This document shows positions 41,090-43,900 of a stretch of DNA of 43,900 nt, piece by piece. Source of the DNA: an uncultured Caryophanales bacterium (lineage in GTDB: Bacteria; Bacillota_I; Bacilli_A; RF39; UBA660); NCBI GenBank assembly GCA_946614095.1, contig CAMOGG010000008.1:1-43900 (forward strand), in the 5' to 3' direction. Each line of letters starts with the position of its first letter. Position 1 is the first letter of the stretch. Under the pieces are notes generated by a model. The model had not been told where the DNA came from, did no database searches, and was given only the letters and a program-made list of their open reading frames with translations. The position numbers and the translations under genes were made by a program.

Positions 41090-41919
41090 TGAGAATAGAA
41101 AAGATAGGTATATTATTAGTCACCCTAGGAATCATAACAATCCTCTTCTTTCTCTATAAAGGGGAAAAAATCAGTAGTGATTATGACTTCAAAGTATATT
41201 TTTTCAATGCCGGTAAAGCCGATGCAATTCTTTTATCAAAAAATAATCAATATATCATGATTGATACAGGAGAAGAATCCTTAAGTAATGAAATATTAGA
41301 CTATTTTAAAAAAAATAATATTACCAAACTAGAATATCTAATCATTACTCATTTTGATAAAGACCATGTAGGCAGTGCTAGTAGTATCATAGAGAATATA
41401 GAAATAGGAGAAGTCTTACAAAGTAATAGTCCAAAAGAAAGTGATTATTATACAAAATATTTAAATGCACTAGAAGAAAAAAATATCATCCCAAGAACAG
41501 TATCTTCTAATTATTCAATAAGTCTTGATGATATTGAAATCACTGTGAATGGACCAGAAACAATTTATGAAAAAAATGAAAGTAATAATTCATCCTTAAT
41601 AGTTTCAATGAATTATAAAAATACAAGTTTCTTATTCATGGGAGATAGTGAAAATGCAAGAATCAAGGACTTTGTTAGTAATAATACTAATACTTATGAT
41701 TTTATCAAAATCCCATATCATGGAAACTATTTAAAGAGACTAGACAACTTATTAGAAAGCACAAAATCAAAGTATGGAGTAATAACTTGTTCGAGTACAG
41801 AAGGATGTGAAAAAGATACTTTAAATGTACTAAATACTTATAATATTAAATATTATTTAACCAAAAATGGTAGTATATCTGTATTATCAAACGGAAAAGA
41901 TATTATCATCAAACAATAA
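41086..41919 (+). CDS. membrane-anchored ComEC/Rec2-like MBL-fold protein
   Basis: The protein has 277 residues. A single N-terminal TM helix (about 7-24) precedes a metallo-beta-lactamase-fold domain with HFDKDHVG at residues 89-96 (His89, Asp91, Asp93, His94). VYFFNAGKADAILL and IDTGEES lie before it and FLFMGDSENA after it, the usual MBL motif order. It matches the C-terminal nuclease/hydrolase-like domain of ComEC without the channel. The catalytic domain should lie outside the membrane, and the substrate is unknown. It overlaps the preceding gene's stop (ATGA) and is the last gene of the VTC operon. Confidence 0.88.
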   Translation: MMRIEKIGILLVTLGIITILFFLYKGEKISSDYDFKVYFFNAGKADAILLSKNNQYIMIDTGEESLSNEILDYFKKNNITKLEYLIITHFDKDHVGSASSIIENIEIGEVLQSNSPKESDYYTKYLNALEEKNIIPRTVSSNYSISLDDIEITVNGPETIYEKNESNNSSLIVSMNYKNTSFLFMGDSENARIKDFVSNNTNTYDFIKIPYHGNYLKRLDNLLESTKSKYGVITCSSTEGCEKDTLNVLNTYNIKYYLTKNGSISVLSNGKDIIIKQ

Positions 41920-41921
41920 GA

Positions 41922-41946
41922 CTAGGAATATTTTTCTATTCTTTTA
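41922..41946 (+). terminator. intrinsic terminator of VTC cluster
   Basis: AGGAATA and TATTCTT pair (one G-U) around a short TTTTC loop, followed by TTTA. The next gene's extended -10 begins right after it. Confidence 0.55.
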
Positions 41947-41955
41947 TGGTATAAT
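41947..41955 (+). promoter_or_regulatory. extended -10 promoter of flavodoxin gene
   Basis: TGGTATAAT, a perfect extended -10 directly after the terminator tail, 20 bases ahead of the start codon. Confidence 0.55.
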
Positions 41956-41975
41956 AAAGTAGAAAGGAATATCAT

Positions 41976-42461
41976 ATGAAAAAAATAGGTATCGTATATT
42001 ATTCAATGTCAGGAAACGTTGAATATGTTGTAAAAAAAATAGAAAGGCAATTAGATGTAGATTTAATTCCCATCATACCAGTAAAAGAATATCCAACGAA
42101 AGGATTCAAAAAGTTCTTTTGGGGAGGAAAAAGTTCTGTTATGAAAGAAACACCCAATATAGAACCATATCAATTTGATGCAAGTAAATATGATGAAATA
42201 ATAATTGGAACTCCCGTATGGGCAAGTTCTTTCGCTCCACCAATTAGAACATTTATAAAAGAAAATAAAGAGATATTAAAAAAGAAAAAACTATCAGTAA
42301 TAATCTGTTATAGTGGGGCAGGAGCCGAAAAAACGATTCAAAAGTTAAAAGATTATATAGAAATCAAAGACTTTGCTAAAAAATGTATTCTAATAGATCC
42401 AAAAAGTAAGAATACAGAAGATAATAAAAAGAAAATAGAAAAATTTATCAAAGATTTATGA
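41976..42461 (+). CDS. flavodoxin family protein
   Basis: The 161-residue cytosolic FMN protein has YYSMSGNVEYVVKKIE as the phosphate loop, GTPVWASSFAPPIRTFIKE for the second loop and CYSGAGAEKTIQKLKDY for the third. It is a relative of the flavodoxins at 22263 and 34928. A 30-base gap to the ferredoxin-fused aldo/keto reductase and the lack of a terminator between them suggest one operon. Confidence 0.9.
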   Translation: MKKIGIVYYSMSGNVEYVVKKIERQLDVDLIPIIPVKEYPTKGFKKFFWGGKSSVMKETPNIEPYQFDASKYDEIIIGTPVWASSFAPPIRTFIKENKEILKKKKLSVIICYSGAGAEKTIQKLKDYIEIKDFAKKCILIDPKSKNTEDNKKKIEKFIKDL

Positions 42462-42491
42462 TAAAAATAAGTAGTAGTGAGGAATAAGAAA

Positions 42492-43592
42492 ATGAATAAG
42501 AAATTAGGATTTGGATGTATGAGACTTCCCATGAAAGGGGAAGAAGTGGATTATGAAGAGTTTAACAGGATGATTGATTACTATATAGAAAACGGTTTCA
42601 ATTATTTTGACACAGCTCATGGTTATTTAAAAGGAAAAAGTGAAACAGCAATTAGAGATTGTCTTTCAAAAAGATATAAAAGAGAAGATTATATTCTAAC
42701 GAATAAACTAACAAGACCATATTTTAATAAAAAAGAAGATATAAAACCATTCTTTGAAGAACAATTAAAATTATGTGGGGTAGACTATTTTGATTATTAC
42801 TTAATGCATGCACAAGATAGAGACAACTATAAACATTTTATGAAACATGATGCCTATAAAGTCGCCCAAGAGTTAAAAGAAGAAGGAAAAATTAAACATT
42901 TAGGAATATCCTTCCACGATACAGCAGAAGTATTAGAACAAATACTACAAGAACATCCTGAAGTGGAAATCGTACAAATACAATTTAATTACTTAGACTT
43001 CAAAGACCCTAGTGTTCAAAGTGAAAAAGTATATGAAGTATGTCGGAAATATCATAAACCAGTTCTAATTATGGAACCAGTAAAAGGAGGAAGTCTAGTA
43101 AATCTTCCAGATACCGCTAAAGAAATATTAGATAACTTAAATAAAGAAAAACATCTAAGTTATGCAAGTTATGCCATTCGTTTTGCCGCATCTTTTGAGG
43201 GAGTAGAAATGGTATTATCTGGTATGAGTAATCTAGAGCAAGTAAAAGATAATACCAGTTACATGAGGAAATTTGAACCATTAAATGAGGAAGAACAAAA
43301 AGCGATTCTTCAAGTAGTAGAAGAATTAAAAAAATTAAATGGAATTCCTTGTACTGCCTGTCGTTATTGTGTTGAGGGATGTCCAAAAAATATTTCCATT
43401 CCAGATTTATTTGCTTGCTACAACGCAAAAGAACAATTCCATAATTGGAATTCTAATTATTACTATGGGGTTCATACCAAAACAAACGGAAAAGCAAGTG
43501 ATTGTATCAAATGTGGGAAATGTGAAAAAGTGTGTCCACAACATTTAAAAATAAGAGAATTATTAGAAAAAGTAAGAGATGCTTTTGAATAG
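42492..43592 (+). CDS. aldo/keto reductase fused to a dicluster 4Fe-4S ferredoxin domain
   Basis: The 366-residue protein has an AKR barrel in its first ~270 residues (GFGCMRLPM, FNYFDTAHGYLKGKSE, LTNKLTRP, DYYLMHAQDRD). A ferredoxin-type domain follows with CTACRYCVEGC (Cys287, 290, 293, 297) and CIKCGKCEKVC (Cys338, 341, 344, 348), each followed by Pro, so two 4Fe-4S clusters are expected. Such fusions are common in anaerobes and may take electrons from ferredoxin or flavodoxin rather than NADPH alone. The flavodoxin just upstream is a plausible partner. ATG 42492 is chosen, nine bases from GAGG; GTG 42477 is less likely. Confidence 0.93.
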   Translation: MNKKLGFGCMRLPMKGEEVDYEEFNRMIDYYIENGFNYFDTAHGYLKGKSETAIRDCLSKRYKREDYILTNKLTRPYFNKKEDIKPFFEEQLKLCGVDYFDYYLMHAQDRDNYKHFMKHDAYKVAQELKEEGKIKHLGISFHDTAEVLEQILQEHPEVEIVQIQFNYLDFKDPSVQSEKVYEVCRKYHKPVLIMEPVKGGSLVNLPDTAKEILDNLNKEKHLSYASYAIRFAASFEGVEMVLSGMSNLEQVKDNTSYMRKFEPLNEEEQKAILQVVEELKKLNGIPCTACRYCVEGCPKNISIPDLFACYNAKEQFHNWNSNYYYGVHTKTNGKASDCIKCGKCEKVCPQHLKIRELLEKVRDAFE

Positions 43593-43647
43593 GAAAAGAA
43601 AACTGAGAGAAAAGTATAAAAGCAAGTCAATCAGAAATATTAAATAA

Positions 43648-43874
43648 GATATCAGTGAATTACCAGAAGCCTGCTTTTATGGAGAAGTTATTCTAGATGA
43701 AAACTCAAAATCTCTACATTACTTGCGAATAAACTAGACCTCTATCAAGAATTTAGTCCAGATGTATTAAAGTTTTCTGAACAATTTTTAAAAGACCCAG
43801 AAAAAGTAACCGAAGAAAAATATACAACAAGGCAACCAAAAGAACTAGAATCTCAACAAATTCCTAAAAAATAA
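43648..43874 (+). pseudogene. decayed coding sequence, frameshifted
   Basis: Two overlapping frames carry plausible protein sequence. From 43648 to the stop at 43735, ISELPEACFYGEVILDEN and then SLHYLRIN are read. From 43725 to the TAA at 43872-43874, LDLYQEFSPDVLKFSEQFLK then KEKYTTRQ-type sequence continues one frame over. A single shift near 43725 would join them into about 75 residues. No start codon or ribosome-binding site is visible, and the frame is blocked by a TAA just before 43648. The family is not recognised. Confidence 0.4.
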
Positions 43875-43876
43875 AA

Positions 43877-43900
43877 GAATATCAAATTGAAGTGATATTC
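43877..43900 (+). terminator. terminator hairpin at window edge
   Basis: GAATATCA and TGATATTC form an 8-bp stem with an eight-base loop at the last bases. The expected T-run lies beyond the window. Confidence 0.45.

Noticed and set aside
1-43900. Alternative genetic code with TGA as tryptophan (Mycoplasma type)
   Set aside because: Tryptophans are encoded by TGG, and TGA works as a stop in conserved overlaps such as patatin/B3-B4 and the YibE/F pair.

Overview
The window is very A+T-rich bacterial DNA with short intergenic gaps, Shine-Dalgarno-led starts (AGGAGG, GGTGAT), intrinsic terminators and TGA used as a real stop (for example the ATGA overlaps at 11388 and 30120). Wall-synthesis genes (murD, murI), a VanX-type dipeptidase, XpaC- and YdjI-like proteins, a trpS T-box leader and many zinc-ribbon/one-TM proteins point to a low-GC walled Firmicute, probably an uncultured gut member of the Bacilli/Erysipelotrichia/RF39 type. 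The taxonomic placement is inference. I see no transposase, integrase, phage structural gene or CRISPR array.

Layout. 1-750: a small membrane ORF, then a convergent pair made of a promoter-plus-terminator sRNA and a 30-residue hydrophobic peptide not listed among the longer ORFs (a candidate type I toxin-antitoxin), then a tRNA-like remnant with its own terminator. 866-5990: surface/secretion proteins (zinc ribbon-TM-clostripain protease, BspA-like repeat protein, zinc ribbon-TM protein). 5991-7271: T-box leader and trpS. 7298-8729 (minus): two envelope proteins. 8838-12107: membrane-anchored acidic protein, patatin lipase, solo B3/B4 protein. 12181-16560: a four-gene operon with a substrate-binding/VWA fusion, an XpaC-like protein, a second anchored binding-protein-like protein and an SPFH (YdjI-like) protein. 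It is followed by an HExxH protein and a ClpX-like AAA+ unfoldase with a new N-terminal domain. 19273-19895: small minus-strand gene and tRNA-Met. 20051-22159: secreted protein with an internal NPETG motif, and an XRE regulator. 22263-25943: redox cluster (two flavodoxins, ABM monooxygenase-like, two flavodoxin-fold reductases, aldo/keto reductase, broken YoaP-like gene). 25973-28973: unknown minus gene, murD-murI. 29065-31944: YibE/YibF pair, DUF1848 protein, remnant of a cation-efflux protein. 31964-36033: VanX-like dipeptidase, Cu-type P-ATPase, flavodoxin, flavin reductase. 36162-37463: flavoprotein, small membrane protein, zinc-ribbon protein. 37647-41919: VTC-domain, DUF4956, CotH-like, beta-helix carbohydrate-binding and MBL-fold cluster. 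41976-43592: flavodoxin and ferredoxin-fused aldo/keto reductase. 43593-43900: decayed coding sequence.

Themes. (1) Flavin redox: seven flavodoxin-fold proteins, a flavin reductase and two aldo/keto reductases in 44 kb. (2) Envelope surveillance and display: several proteins have a cytosolic zinc ribbon or low-complexity tail, one TM helix and an extracytoplasmic domain. (3) The best candidates for an undescribed system are the anchored binding-protein/VWA/XpaC/SPFH operon with its AAA+ neighbour, and the antisense RNA/hydrophobic-peptide pair at the left edge. All assignments come from reading motifs, not from database searches.
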